Shown piece after piece: positions 1-7,322 of a stretch of 10,228 nucleotides of DNA. Numbering within the stretch: position 1 is the first letter of the stretch; each line of letters opens with the position of its first letter. The DNA comes from Myxococcales bacterium (lineage in GTDB: Bacteria > Myxococcota > Polyangia > Polyangiales > Polyangiaceae), in NCBI GenBank assembly GCA_020430865.1, contig JAGQIY010000218.1, positions 1 to 10,228 on the forward strand, written 5' to 3'. The notes below the pieces were generated by a model. The model saw nothing but the letters and a program-made list of their open reading frames with translations, ran no database searches and was not told the DNA's origin. The position numbers and the translations under genes were made by a program.

Positions 1-1
1 C

Positions 2-43
2 TGTCCGGTCTGGCTCGACCTGGAGAGCCGCGACCTGGATTGA
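2..43 (+). CDS. C-terminal tail of a gene cut by the left edge (partial)
   Basis: Frame 2 reads thirteen codons ending in TGA at 41-43, giving a tail CPVWLDLESRDLD. Nearly all of these codons end in G or C, which fits real coding sequence in this GC-rich genome better than frame 1, which is also open up to a stop at 46-48. If real, the gene runs rightward and converges on the DUF368 gene with about 20 bases between the stop codons. Nothing in thirteen residues identifies a family, so no function is offered. Confidence 0.35.
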   Translation, partial: CPVWLDLESRDLD

Positions 44-64
44 TGTGAGCCTTCCGCTAGCCGA

Positions 65-1042
65 TCAGGTCTTCGCTCGGCGCGACGCCAGGTACTCCAC
101 GGCGAACACCAGGACGAGTCCAACCACGAACAGCGCGATCACACCCAGCTCCAAGTGGTCCGGCAGGAACGGGTGAGACTCGATCACCCGCGGCTTCTCC
201 CGCACGATGATCGTCTTCTCGTGCTGATAGGGCCAGATCCGCCAGAGGCTCCCGATCAGAAGGCCAACGAGCCCGGCGACCACCGTGTCGTGCCAGCGAT
301 GCAGCAACCACTTCAGGAAGCGAGAGAACACGATCAGGCCCGCTCCGCACCCCAGCGCGAACGGCACCACCACACCAGGTTTCGTCAGGTTGCCGAAGAT
401 GTAGGCGTATTTGCCCAGGATAAGCAGGATGAAGGAGCCGCTGATGCCGGGTAGCAGCATCGCGCTGATGGCGACGAATCCGCAGAGAAAGATGAACGCG
501 GGGTTCTCTGGGGTCTCTACCGGCACGAGGTTGACGATCCCCCAACCGACGCCGACGCCGATCACCAGCGAGACGATGCGAGGCGGCGACCAGTGGGGTA
601 GGCGCTTACCCAGAATCAGGGCACTCGCCAGCACCAGGCCGAAGAAGATTGCGTAGACCTGCTTGGGGTGCGTCTCGAGCAGGTGGGGTAGCTTCACGAT
701 CTTTATCATGACCGCGAACGCCAGGGCGATCCCCATCCCCAGACAAGCCATGAAGCGCCAGTGCAGCAGCGACATCACGCGCTTGATATCGAACTTCAGC
801 AGCGCCTTGACGGCGTCGACGTTGACCGAGGTGATGGCAGCGAGCAACCGCTGGTAGATCCCCAGGGCAACGGCCATCGTACCGCCGGACACGCCCGGCA
901 CTACATCCGCCGTGCCCATGCACATGCCGCTTCCGATGATGTACGGCGCGTCGCTCCAGGCGATGTCACCGGACTCGTCCGCTCCTGCGGCGCTGGTCGG
1001 GGGGCTCTCTTCTGCGGGCTTCGCGTCCGGTCCTGCGGTCAT
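65..1042 (-). CDS. DUF368 family membrane protein (PopT-like undecaprenyl-phosphate translocase)
   Basis: This is a 325-residue polytopic inner-membrane protein. DUF368 proteins include PopT, which flips undecaprenyl phosphate back across the cytoplasmic membrane so the lipid carrier can be reused for peptidoglycan and surface polysaccharide synthesis. The family call rests on the duplicated signature: GTADVVPGVSGGTMA at about residues 43-57 and LLPGISGSFILLILGKY at about 196-212. These are the paired PG(V/I)SG motifs of its two half-repeats. Hydrophobic segments lie near 97-117, 129-146, 156-173, 182-209, 226-240, 252-270 and 299-317. The first 30 residues are polar, rich in Pro, Ala, Glu and Ser, and presumably cytoplasmic. 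The frame stays open upstream to 1213, but ATG 1042 is preferred because the extra 57 residues are Arg-rich and unlike the family. No clear Shine-Dalgarno precedes it; ATGs at 1075 and 1087 are alternatives. Transport of the lipid is family knowledge; it was not deduced from this sequence. Confidence 0.9.
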   Translation of the reverse strand: MTAGPDAKPAEESPPTSAAGADESGDIAWSDAPYIIGSGMCMGTADVVPGVSGGTMAVALGIYQRLLAAITSVNVDAVKALLKFDIKRVMSLLHWRFMACLGMGIALAFAVMIKIVKLPHLLETHPKQVYAIFFGLVLASALILGKRLPHWSPPRIVSLVIGVGVGWGIVNLVPVETPENPAFIFLCGFVAISAMLLPGISGSFILLILGKYAYIFGNLTKPGVVVPFALGCGAGLIVFSRFLKWLLHRWHDTVVAGLVGLLIGSLWRIWPYQHEKTIIVREKPRVIESHPFLPDHLELGVIALFVVGLVLVFAVEYLASRRAKT

Positions 1043-1266
1043 GAGGCGGCGGAGCCTAGTACATCCCCTCGCCATTGCGAGCCGCATCCACCCTCGCGTC
1101 CGGGGGCGTCGAGCCAGAACCTGAAGGCGAACGCGGCCCGGATCAGACCCATCCAGGACAGAGCGTTCCGCTCCTGCTGCAATTGACCCGGCGGTTTCGG
1201 AACTGTGTCGCACGGTCGGCGCCGTCAGTGGAGTCGGACGTGCGACCGCGACTACACTCCTGCGTC

Positions 1267-2580
1267 GTGGCTACCAAAGGGTCAGTCAGCTTCGTCTTGC
1301 TCATGGGGCTCGGGCTCGCGTGGTTCGGCGCGTGCAACATCTACACCGAGGCGCTCCTCGAACCGGATCCCCGCCTCGATGGCGGCGCCACAGGCGGCGC
1401 CGGCGGGAACGGCGGCAGCGGTGGGGTCGGCGGGAGCAGCGGAGGTTCCGACTGCCTGGCGGGGAAGTGTTGGTGGTCCACCACCACACCCGAGGGATGT
1501 GATGACCACCGCGCTCCGACTTCCAGCGACCGTCCTGCGAGCGCCGGCGGGAGCGAGCTGCCTCCGTTCTACCTGGCCATCGACCGCCTGTGGCTCGGTG
1601 AGACCGCGCCGGGCGATTACCCGAGTGGCGCCGAGCCGTGGCAGTACTTCGGCCTCGATCTCGACGGCGTGTGCACCAACTCCCCAAACTGCGCGGCTGG
1701 AGCCAAGGACCAGGTGAGTTGCCGCGCGGGAATTGGCGTGCCTCCCGATGGCATCGGATGTCGCGACAACATGTTCGCGCGCCTCGAGCCGGTCGCTGCG
1801 GATCAACCCACGCTGGGTGAGCCCTTCGGCATCAGCGAGGACTCCTTCAACTGCGAGCTCCACCGCGGCAGCTTCAGCATCCTGATCAAGGTCACGGGCT
1901 ACAACGGCGAAGCGGATGACGATCAGCTGCGCCTGGACTTCTACATGTCGCCTGGCGTCGACCGGGACCAGAGCTGGGACTGTCCAGAGGCCGGCTGGGA
2001 CCAGCGAGCGCCTTGGCTCGCCAACTTCCCCTGGAAGGTCGACCAGGCGATGCTCCAGGGCTCCGCCACGGGGAGTGATCTGCCGAACTCCACGCTATCG
2101 GACGCGGATGCCTACGTGAAGAACGGCTACCTGGTCGGCAATCTGCCCGATGGCGCGTTGATGCGCTTCATCGGCGACAACGCGAACGCCGCTGGGTTCC
2201 CCATGAAGTTCTACAAGGGGATCTTCGTGGCGCGCCCCGAGCGCGGAAACGACGGTCTGTGGACGGCCTATGATGGCTTGCTCGCTGGTCGGGTGCGCAA
2301 GGCCGACATGCTCACCGCGTTCAACCAGATCGGCTTCTGCGAGGGCGGCGCACTTCCGAGCGGATCCGGGACGGTCGCCAAGGCTGACACCCAGCTCCTG
2401 ACCGACTACCTGAAGGGGAACATGGACGTGATGTCCACGGGCGAGGTGAACCCGAGCGCGGACTGCGATGCGATGAGCGTCGGCATCGCATTTACCGCGC
2501 GGCAAGCACTTCCCGGACCTGCCGTCGAGGTGTCGCCGCTGAGCGAGTGCCCGATGGGCGGCACGCCGAGCACGCTCTGA
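1267..2580 (+). CDS. Secreted Gly-linker, Cys-rich putative lipoprotein of unknown function
   Basis: This 437-residue protein matches no family I recognise. From a GTG start the N-terminus is MATKGSVSF, then a hydrophobic core and WFGAC at residues 19-23. That looks like a type II signal peptide with Cys23 as the lipidated residue, although Phe at -3 makes the lipobox weak. A Gly/Ala/Ser-rich linker follows (about 39-61), as is common in Polyangiales surface lipoproteins. The rest (63-437) is Trp/Tyr-rich with acidic stretches and twelve further cysteines. That even number suggests disulfides in an exported domain. The frame is open from ATG 1075, but the added 64 residues have no signal character and would bury the hydrophobic core internally. 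The gene is divergent from DUF368 and converges on the M20 hydrolase. A TACACT hexamer at 1253-1258 could be a -10 element for a nearly leaderless message; this is weak. Export is a fair inference; function is open. Confidence 0.8.
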   Translation: MATKGSVSFVLLMGLGLAWFGACNIYTEALLEPDPRLDGGATGGAGGNGGSGGVGGSSGGSDCLAGKCWWSTTTPEGCDDHRAPTSSDRPASAGGSELPPFYLAIDRLWLGETAPGDYPSGAEPWQYFGLDLDGVCTNSPNCAAGAKDQVSCRAGIGVPPDGIGCRDNMFARLEPVAADQPTLGEPFGISEDSFNCELHRGSFSILIKVTGYNGEADDDQLRLDFYMSPGVDRDQSWDCPEAGWDQRAPWLANFPWKVDQAMLQGSATGSDLPNSTLSDADAYVKNGYLVGNLPDGALMRFIGDNANAAGFPMKFYKGIFVARPERGNDGLWTAYDGLLAGRVRKADMLTAFNQIGFCEGGALPSGSGTVAKADTQLLTDYLKGNMDVMSTGEVNPSADCDAMSVGIAFTARQALPGPAVEVSPLSECPMGGTPSTL

Positions 2581-2635
2581 GGCTGCAGGCGCGGCGCCAG
2601 CGCTCCTCTCCCCCAAGAGAAAGGCCTGGTCCGCG

Positions 2636-3757
2636 TCAGCCACCAAACAGGCGCACGAAGAAGCGCGTGGCCGCCTCGAGCTGCTCCAGCCTCAAGAACT
2701 CGTCCTTGGTGTGCGCTTGAAGGATCGAGCCGGGACCCCAGACGACACAAGGGATGCCCGCGTCGTCGAAGAGACCCGCGTCCGTACCAAACGCGACGGG
2801 CTTGGGCTCGGCGTTCATGCCCAGGGCGCCCAGCGCCTCCGCGCAAGCGGTGACGGCGCGTGCGTCCGCCGGAACTCCCAGTGGAGGCTTTTCCACCTGG
2901 CAGTCGAACTGGAGCGAGGAGCCCTGGAGCGCCGACGCGAACTCTTGGTTCAGACTTTCCTGTGTTTCCCCTGGGATCATCCGTCGATCGACGAGGGCCT
3001 GCGCTCGATCGGGCACGATGTTGGGCGCCTGACCGCCTCGCACCACCCCCACGCTGAGCGTCGGGGGGCCGAGCACGGGATCCGCGCGCCGCATCAGGTC
3101 TCCGCCGAGCGTCTCCAGGCGCAAGAGGCCATGACACAGGTGCAGGATCGCGTTGTCGCCTTGGCTCGGGTCCGAGCTGTGAGCAGCGACTCCTCGGGCA
3201 TTCAGCGTGACGCGGGCCACGCCTTTGTGCTGATTGACGATCTCGAGCTCCGTCGGTTCCGTCGCGATCCCCCATAGCGGTCGCTTTCCGCTCAGCGCGC
3301 GGATGAGATCGTACGCGCCGATGCTCGAGCGCTCTTCGTCCGCCTGCCCCGCGAGAATCACGTTGCGCTTCAGCTTGCCGCGCTCGAGCACCTGGGAGAG
3401 CGCCGCGATCGCCGCCGCGAGCCCAGCCTTCGTGTCCGTCGACCCACGGCCATAGACCACGCCCGCCTCCACTCGCGGGTCGAAGGGAGCAATGGTCATC
3501 GTGTCCACCGGGACGGTGTCGAGGTGAGAGGCGATCAGCAGCGTCTCCGTGGCGTCAGGTACCTTCGCCTCGGCGAACACGCTCAGCCGCTCATCGGCGC
3601 CGATCACCTGGTGATCCAGGCGCAAGCGAGCGAAGTCGTCGGCGACGCGACGGGCGTAGCGTGCTTCGCCGGTGATCGACGCGGGCAGATCGTCGCGCCC
3701 CATGTCGTTCACGCTGGGGATCGCGATGTAGTCACGCAGCAGCTCGAGCGCGTTCAT
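2636..3757 (-). CDS. M20 family zinc amidohydrolase (ArgE/DapE/aminoacylase-like)
   Basis: This 373-residue cytosolic enzyme is full length for the M20 family, which hydrolyses N-acyl amino acids or small peptides with a dinuclear zinc site. The metal set is intact: ASHLDTVP gives His78 with Asp80, GRGSTDTKAG gives bridging Asp108, ADEE gives general base Glu141 and ligand Glu142, ATEPTE gives Glu167, and AHTKDEF near the C-terminus gives His349. His193 in AAHSS lies in the inserted dimerisation domain (about 175-285) and is the residue that normally completes the active site of the partner subunit. GPGSILQAHTKDEF resembles acetylornithine deacetylase, and FGTDAGLF is the usual substrate-side loop. 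The third residue of the STDTK motif is Thr where Met is common. ATG 3757 is chosen because the family begins at the LLRDYIAIPSVN helix; the open frame to 3883 adds an Arg-rich tail. The substrate cannot be fixed from sequence, and no arginine or lysine biosynthesis genes flank it. Confidence 0.92.
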   Translation of the reverse strand: MNALELLRDYIAIPSVNDMGRDDLPASITGEARYARRVADDFARLRLDHQVIGADERLSVFAEAKVPDATETLLIASHLDTVPVDTMTIAPFDPRVEAGVVYGRGSTDTKAGLAAAIAALSQVLERGKLKRNVILAGQADEERSSIGAYDLIRALSGKRPLWGIATEPTELEIVNQHKGVARVTLNARGVAAHSSDPSQGDNAILHLCHGLLRLETLGGDLMRRADPVLGPPTLSVGVVRGGQAPNIVPDRAQALVDRRMIPGETQESLNQEFASALQGSSLQFDCQVEKPPLGVPADARAVTACAEALGALGMNAEPKPVAFGTDAGLFDDAGIPCVVWGPGSILQAHTKDEFLRLEQLEAATRFFVRLFGG

Positions 3758-3824
3758 TCGCGGATCGAACCACTCTTTCCGTAGCCTGGCCACCAGCGAC
3801 TTCGCTTGCCTCGACGTTCCGCGC

Positions 3825-3853
3825 TCGATATGCGGCTGTTTCTCGCAGCTCAA
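3825..3853 (-). promoter_or_regulatory. Possible sigma70-type promoter for the M20 hydrolase gene
   Basis: Read leftward, TTGAGC (3853-3848) and TATCGA (3830-3825) are separated by exactly 17 bases. The start codon lies about 60 bases further on. The -35 hexamer matches four of six consensus positions and the -10 only three, so this is a weak candidate. Confidence 0.22.
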
Positions 3854-3986
3854 CGGGTTTGGGGGTGAGCGCGCGCTGGGCACCAGGGTTACGCGCTGAA
3901 CCCGAATCGTGTATCGCTCTGTAGCGTCTCGGGGTGAATCTCTCGCGTCTCGTGAGTGATCGCACGCTCGAGCGTCTGGAGCTCGA

Positions 3987-4406
3987 ATGGCGAAGCAGTA
4001 CTGGTTGATGAAGAGCGAACCCGAGACCTACTCCTACGCTGATCTCGTGCGCGAACAGCGCGGTAGCTGGGACGGGGTGAGGAACTTCGAGGCGCGCAAC
4101 AACATGCGCGCGATGAAGGTCGGCGATCTCGCCCTGTTTTACCACTCGGTAAAGGAGCGCAACGTGGTCGGGGTGATGCGCATCGTCAAGGAGGCGTACC
4201 CGGATCACACCGCCAACGAAGGCGACTGGTCGATGGTGGACGTCGAGCCGGTCAAGCCCTTCGTGGAGCCAGTCAACCTGAGCACGCTGAAGGCCGATCC
4301 GAGGTTCAGCGAGCTGCTGTTGATTCGCCGCTCCAGGCTCAGCGTGGTTCCTGTCAGCTCCGAACATTTCCGCGCGATACTGAAGCTCGGCAAGACCAAG
4401 CTCTGA
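3987..4406 (+). CDS. EVE domain-containing protein (THYN1-like)
   Basis: This 139-residue protein is a single EVE domain, the PUA/YTH-like fold found in bacterial EVE proteins and eukaryotic thymocyte nuclear protein 1. EVE domains are thought to bind modified bases in nucleic acid through an aromatic pocket; stand-alone bacterial copies have no settled function. Visible signatures are YWLMKSEPETYS at residues 5-16, WDGVRNFEARNNMRAMKVGDLALFYHS at about 28-54 and VVGVMRIVKEAYPD at 60-73. Length and ends match stand-alone members. ATG 3987 is supported by GGAG at 3978-3981, five bases before the start. The gene is the first of three co-directional genes; the MscS-type channel starts 51 bases after its stop. 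No restriction, McrB-like or methyltransferase gene is nearby, so a defence role is not supported here. Confidence 0.92.
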   Translation: MAKQYWLMKSEPETYSYADLVREQRGSWDGVRNFEARNNMRAMKVGDLALFYHSVKERNVVGVMRIVKEAYPDHTANEGDWSMVDVEPVKPFVEPVNLSTLKADPRFSELLLIRRSRLSVVPVSSEHFRAILKLGKTKL

Positions 4407-4435
4407 CCGACCAGCGGCGGCCAAGGCCGTCGGGT

Positions 4436-4453
4436 CCTCAACTCCCCGAGGTG
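4436..4453 (+). promoter_or_regulatory. Ribosome-binding site of the MscS-family gene, with possible masking hairpin
   Basis: GAGGTG at 4448-4453 sits four bases before ATG 4458 and fixes that start over the in-frame ATG at 4467. CCTC at 4436-4439 is complementary to the GAGG, with an 8-base loop, so a weak 4-bp stem could mask it. Just upstream, CGGCC-AA-GGCCG within 4418-4429 forms a small hairpin after the EVE stop codon. The site itself is fairly secure; regulation by folding is speculative. Confidence 0.5.
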
Positions 4454-4457
4454 TGAC

Positions 4458-6152
4458 ATGAGACATATGACCTCGCGAGTGCTCCTGGCGTTGCTCGCAG
4501 CATTCCTATTCTTCGCGTTCGTGCGTCCCGTGTGGGCCGATGACGCGGAGAAGGCACAGGCGCAGCGAGAAATCGCCGTCGAGAAGTGCAAGTCGCCGCG
4601 CATGGCGGTGGAGTCGGTGTTCGCTCAGGAGCCGACCGATCAGGTGCGCTGTCTTGGCGGCGGGCGCGCTTATGCCTTGCAGATCGAGCTCGTCGATCGC
4701 ATCCGCAGCGTGTTCAGTGGGAAAGACACCATCGACGTCTCCGCCCTGCCCGACGATCCCGAGACCGCCTCCCCCGTGACCGTGAACTCGCGTTTCCCCG
4801 GGGTCCAGGTCGCGCGCCAGGACGATGGCCGCTGGGTGTGGACCGCCACGGGGCTTCAGCACGTCGAGGAGCTGTACCGTCAGAACACCGCGGGGCCGTG
4901 GGTTTCCCGGCTCCCCGACTGGATGAAGGCGGGCGTCGGCGACCTGAAGGTCTGGCAGATCTTGGCGTTGCTGCTCGTGCTCGTGGTGGGACTGGTGGTG
5001 CGCAAGCTGATCGAGTTCATGGTCCAGAACCGCATCAAGCAGCTGGTCGATCGCATGGGGCAAGCGTGGGCCTCGAATCTGATCGCGGTGTTCGCTTCGC
5101 CCGGCGCCACCCTGGTCTCGGCCTTGTTGCTCGGCATCACCTATCCCTGGTTGAGCCTGCCGCTGTGGTTCGGAGCGTTCCTTGGGCTCGCGGTCCAGGT
5201 GCTGGTGATCTTCTCCATCGTCTGGGCCGCCTATCGTCTGGTGGACGTGCTCTCCGAGCGCATGGCCGCCAAGGCCGAGGCGACGGACACCAAGCTCGAC
5301 GACCAGCTGGTGCCGCTGATCCGCAAGTCGCTCAAGGTCTTCACCGTCATCGCGGGGGTGCTGGTCATCCTGCAGAACCTCAACGTCAACGTTGGCGCGC
5401 TGCTCGCGACCCTGGGCGTCGGAGGCGTCGCCGTCGCGCTGGCAGCCAAGGACACGGTGGCGAACTTCTTCGGGAGTCTGATGATCTTCATCGATCGCCC
5501 CTTTCAGATCGGTGACTGGATCCGCGTCGACGGGGCCGAGGGGACGGTGGAAGAGGTCGGCTTCCGGTCCACGCGGATCCGCACCTTCTACAACTCGGTG
5601 ATCACCGTGCCGAACGCGAAGTTCACCGAGGCGAAGATCGACAACATGGGCCTGCGGGAGTACCGGCGCTGTTTCTTCACCTTGGGCGTGACCTACGACA
5701 CGCGGCCTGAGCAGGTGCAGGCCTTCGTGGAAGGCATTCGCGCGATCATCCAGGCCAACGAGTTCACGCGCAAGGACTACTACGAGGTTCACATGTCGGC
5801 CTTCGGAGCCAGCAGCCTGGACGTGATGGTCTACTTCTTTTTCCGTGTAGATACTTGGACGGCCGAGCTTCGAGAGCGACACAACGTCTATCTCGAGATC
5901 ATGCGCCTCGCCTCCGACCTGGACATCAGCTTCGCCTTCCCCACCCAGAGCCTGCACCTCGAGTACGTGAGCGCTCCGGGGGCGGCACGGGTGTTGCCGG
6001 ATACGCGATCCACCGAGCAACTCGCGGAGGTGATTCATGCTTTCGGCCCGGACGGCTCCCGGTCTCGTCCCGCGGGCCCGAAGCTGACCGATGGCTACCT
6101 GGCTGTCACAGACCCCTCATTTCGCGCGCGCGGCGCGGTCGACGAAGGCTGA
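4458..6152 (+). CDS. MscS-family mechanosensitive ion channel with periplasmic N-terminal domain
   Basis: This 564-residue inner-membrane channel belongs to the small-conductance mechanosensitive family, which opens under membrane tension to release solutes during osmotic downshock. A signal peptide ends near VWA-DD (residue 27). A soluble, presumably periplasmic segment follows (28-160) with Cys44 and Cys65 that could form a disulfide. Transmembrane helices lie near 165-185, 208-228, 234-258 and 288-308. The pore helix and gate region is at about 310-345 (NVNVGALLATLGVGGVAVAL and onward), then the beta-domain signature PFQIGDWIRVDGAEGTVEEVGFRSTRIRTF at 348-377 and VPNAKF at 384-389. The alpha/beta vestibule runs to about 505, and a 60-residue polar tail ends the protein. 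It is larger than E. coli MscS (286 residues) because of the N-terminal domain and extra helices, as in many multi-domain members. It sits between the EVE and DHH genes with no clear functional tie. Ion selectivity and gating cannot be read here. Confidence 0.93.
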   Translation: MRHMTSRVLLALLAAFLFFAFVRPVWADDAEKAQAQREIAVEKCKSPRMAVESVFAQEPTDQVRCLGGGRAYALQIELVDRIRSVFSGKDTIDVSALPDDPETASPVTVNSRFPGVQVARQDDGRWVWTATGLQHVEELYRQNTAGPWVSRLPDWMKAGVGDLKVWQILALLLVLVVGLVVRKLIEFMVQNRIKQLVDRMGQAWASNLIAVFASPGATLVSALLLGITYPWLSLPLWFGAFLGLAVQVLVIFSIVWAAYRLVDVLSERMAAKAEATDTKLDDQLVPLIRKSLKVFTVIAGVLVILQNLNVNVGALLATLGVGGVAVALAAKDTVANFFGSLMIFIDRPFQIGDWIRVDGAEGTVEEVGFRSTRIRTFYNSVITVPNAKFTEAKIDNMGLREYRRCFFTLGVTYDTRPEQVQAFVEGIRAIIQANEFTRKDYYEVHMSAFGASSLDVMVYFFFRVDTWTAELRERHNVYLEIMRLASDLDISFAFPTQSLHLEYVSAPGAARVLPDTRSTEQLAEVIHAFGPDGSRSRPAGPKLTDGYLAVTDPSFRARGAVDEG

Positions 6153-6179
6153 ATCGCGCTCGTCGAGCGTGCGGCGGAA

Positions 6180-6230
6180 TGGCTTGGTGGGGCATTCAGG
6201 GCGAGATTTGGCAAGCCAACGCCAAGCCAA
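6180..6230 (+). repeat. Nested inverted repeats and GCCAA triplet ahead of the DHH gene
   Basis: TGGCTTGG (6180-6187) is perfectly complementary to CCAAGCCA (6222-6229), an 8-bp stem enclosing 34 bases. Inside it TTGGC (6208-6212) pairs with GCCAA (6215-6219) across two bases. GCCAA occurs three times, at 6215, 6221 and 6226, so TTGGC has alternative partners. The block ends 22 bases before the DHH start codon and 28 bases after the MscS-type gene's stop. It could be a leader structure, a weak terminator without a T tract, or a protein-binding site; the sequence does not decide. Confidence 0.45.
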
Positions 6231-6252
6231 ACGGGTGTAGGCTGTCGGGTGC

Positions 6253-7314
6253 ATGACTGCGAAACACCTGGACTTTCAGCGTACGCTGGAGACCGCCCGG
6301 GGCGAACCGCTGGTGATTCTGATCAGCGGTCACCCCGACCCGGACGCGATCGGGAGTGCCCTCGCGCATCAGCGGATCTGCGACGTGTTGGAGATCCCGG
6401 CGACCATCGCTCACGTCATGCCCGTCAGCCGCCCGGAGAATCGGGCTCTGGTCAAGCTGCTGAACGTGAACATGATCCAGGTCGCGTCGACCAAGGACCT
6501 AGAGCCCTTCAAGCACCTGTCGCTGGTCGACACGTCGAGCCCCGAGCCCAGCGTCAAGCTGCCTGACGAACTCAAGGTGCTCACGGTGGTCGACCATCAC
6601 CGCTCGACGAAGCCGGTGGATGCGGCGTTCGTGGACGTGCGCACGGGTTTCGGTGCCACGTGCAGCATCTACGCGGAGTACCTCAAGGCGGGCCTCGCCC
6701 CGCTCACGGGGAGTGAACGCGAGCAGGTCCACATGGCCACCGCCTTGCTCTTCGGTATCCGGACGGATACGGATGATTTCGCACGCGCCGAGCCAGCGGA
6801 CTTCCATGCCGCGGCCTACCTGAAACCCTACTGCGACCTGCAGCTGCTCCAGCGCATCGGTCAGAAGGTGATCGCCGCGGAGACGATGGAGGCCATGGCG
6901 CGTGGTCTCTCGGACATGGACGTGGTGCGCGATTTCGCCCTGGTCGGCGTCGGTCGCGTCTCACCAAGCAACCGTGACGCGATCGCCACAGCTGCGGATT
7001 TCATCGTGCGCCGCGAAGACATCGACACGGTGATCGTCTACGGGTTGGTAGGCAACCGCATCGATGGTTCCATGCGCACGAACAGCCCCAGCGTCGACCC
7101 GACACATTTCCTGGAGGAAGCGTTTGGGAAGGACGCGAACGGACAGCCATATGGTGGCGGTCGCGCCGACAAAGGGGGCTTTCAGATCCCCCTGGGTATC
7201 CTGTGCGAAGCGGACGACGACGACTCGCTGTGGCGTCTGGTCAGGCAGACGGTGCGTCGGCGTCTTGGAACGGTGATTCCGGAGCTGCTCGGTGACCCGA
7301 ACGGGCGTAGCTGA
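6253..7314 (+). CDS. DHH/DHHA1 phosphoesterase (NrnA-related)
   Basis: This 353-residue cytosolic protein has the two-domain layout of the DHH-DHHA1 phosphoesterases: NrnA-type oligoribonuclease/pAp phosphatases, c-di-nucleotide phosphodiesterases and related enzymes. The DHH domain (about 18-180) has motif I GHPDPDAIGS (His27, Asp29, Asp31), motif II LVDTSS (Asp93), motif III VVDHHRST (Asp114-His115-His116) and motif IV RTDTDDF (Asp172, Asp174), so the manganese site is complete. The DHHA1 domain (about 225-345) carries GGGRADKGGF at 301-310, where NrnA proteins usually have GGGH; Arg304 replaces that His. This may mark a subfamily with a different substrate. ATG 6253 is the only reasonable start, since motif I begins at residue 26; no strong Shine-Dalgarno is visible. 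Acting on short RNA, pAp or cyclic dinucleotide products would fit the family. It is tempting to link it to pGpG from the cyclic-di-GMP operon nearby, but that is inference. Confidence 0.88.
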   Translation: MTAKHLDFQRTLETARGEPLVILISGHPDPDAIGSALAHQRICDVLEIPATIAHVMPVSRPENRALVKLLNVNMIQVASTKDLEPFKHLSLVDTSSPEPSVKLPDELKVLTVVDHHRSTKPVDAAFVDVRTGFGATCSIYAEYLKAGLAPLTGSEREQVHMATALLFGIRTDTDDFARAEPADFHAAAYLKPYCDLQLLQRIGQKVIAAETMEAMARGLSDMDVVRDFALVGVGRVSPSNRDAIATAADFIVRREDIDTVIVYGLVGNRIDGSMRTNSPSVDPTHFLEEAFGKDANGQPYGGGRADKGGFQIPLGILCEADDDDSLWRLVRQTVRRRLGTVIPELLGDPNGRS

Positions 7315-7320
7315 CGCCCG
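7302..7320. terminator. Hairpin at the tail-to-tail junction of the DHH and coiled-coil genes
   Basis: CGGGCGT (7302-7308) and ACGCCCG (7314-7320) form a perfect 7-bp stem with the loop AGCTG. The stem covers the DHH stop codon at 7312-7314 and ends three bases before the stop of the convergent gene, so it could slow transcripts from both sides. Neither strand has a T tract after the stem, so a classical intrinsic terminator is not shown. Confidence 0.4.
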
Positions 7321-7322
7321 CC

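Noticed and set aside
57..1186. Several frames on both strands across the DUF368 gene
   Set aside because: They are Arg- and Ala-rich shadows without domains. The DUF368 frame carries both family signatures.
2597..2629. Imperfect hairpin between the convergent lipoprotein and M20 genes
   Set aside because: CCAG/CTGG and TCTC/GAGA can pair, but several bases are bulged and no T tract follows. It is too weak to call a terminator.
3987..4406. EVE protein as part of a defence system
   Set aside because: EVE domains are often fused to or near McrB-type defence genes, but here the protein stands alone among housekeeping genes.
3732..4466. Leftward 244-codon frame opposite the EVE gene
   Set aside because: It runs through the EVE gene and the divergent intergenic region, and its product shows no recognisable domain.
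4506..6038. Leftward 510-codon frame opposite the MscS-type gene
   Set aside because: It is antisense to a gene with clear family motifs. Its product is rich in His, Asp, Arg and Gln with no domain, as expected from the complement of GC-rich codons.
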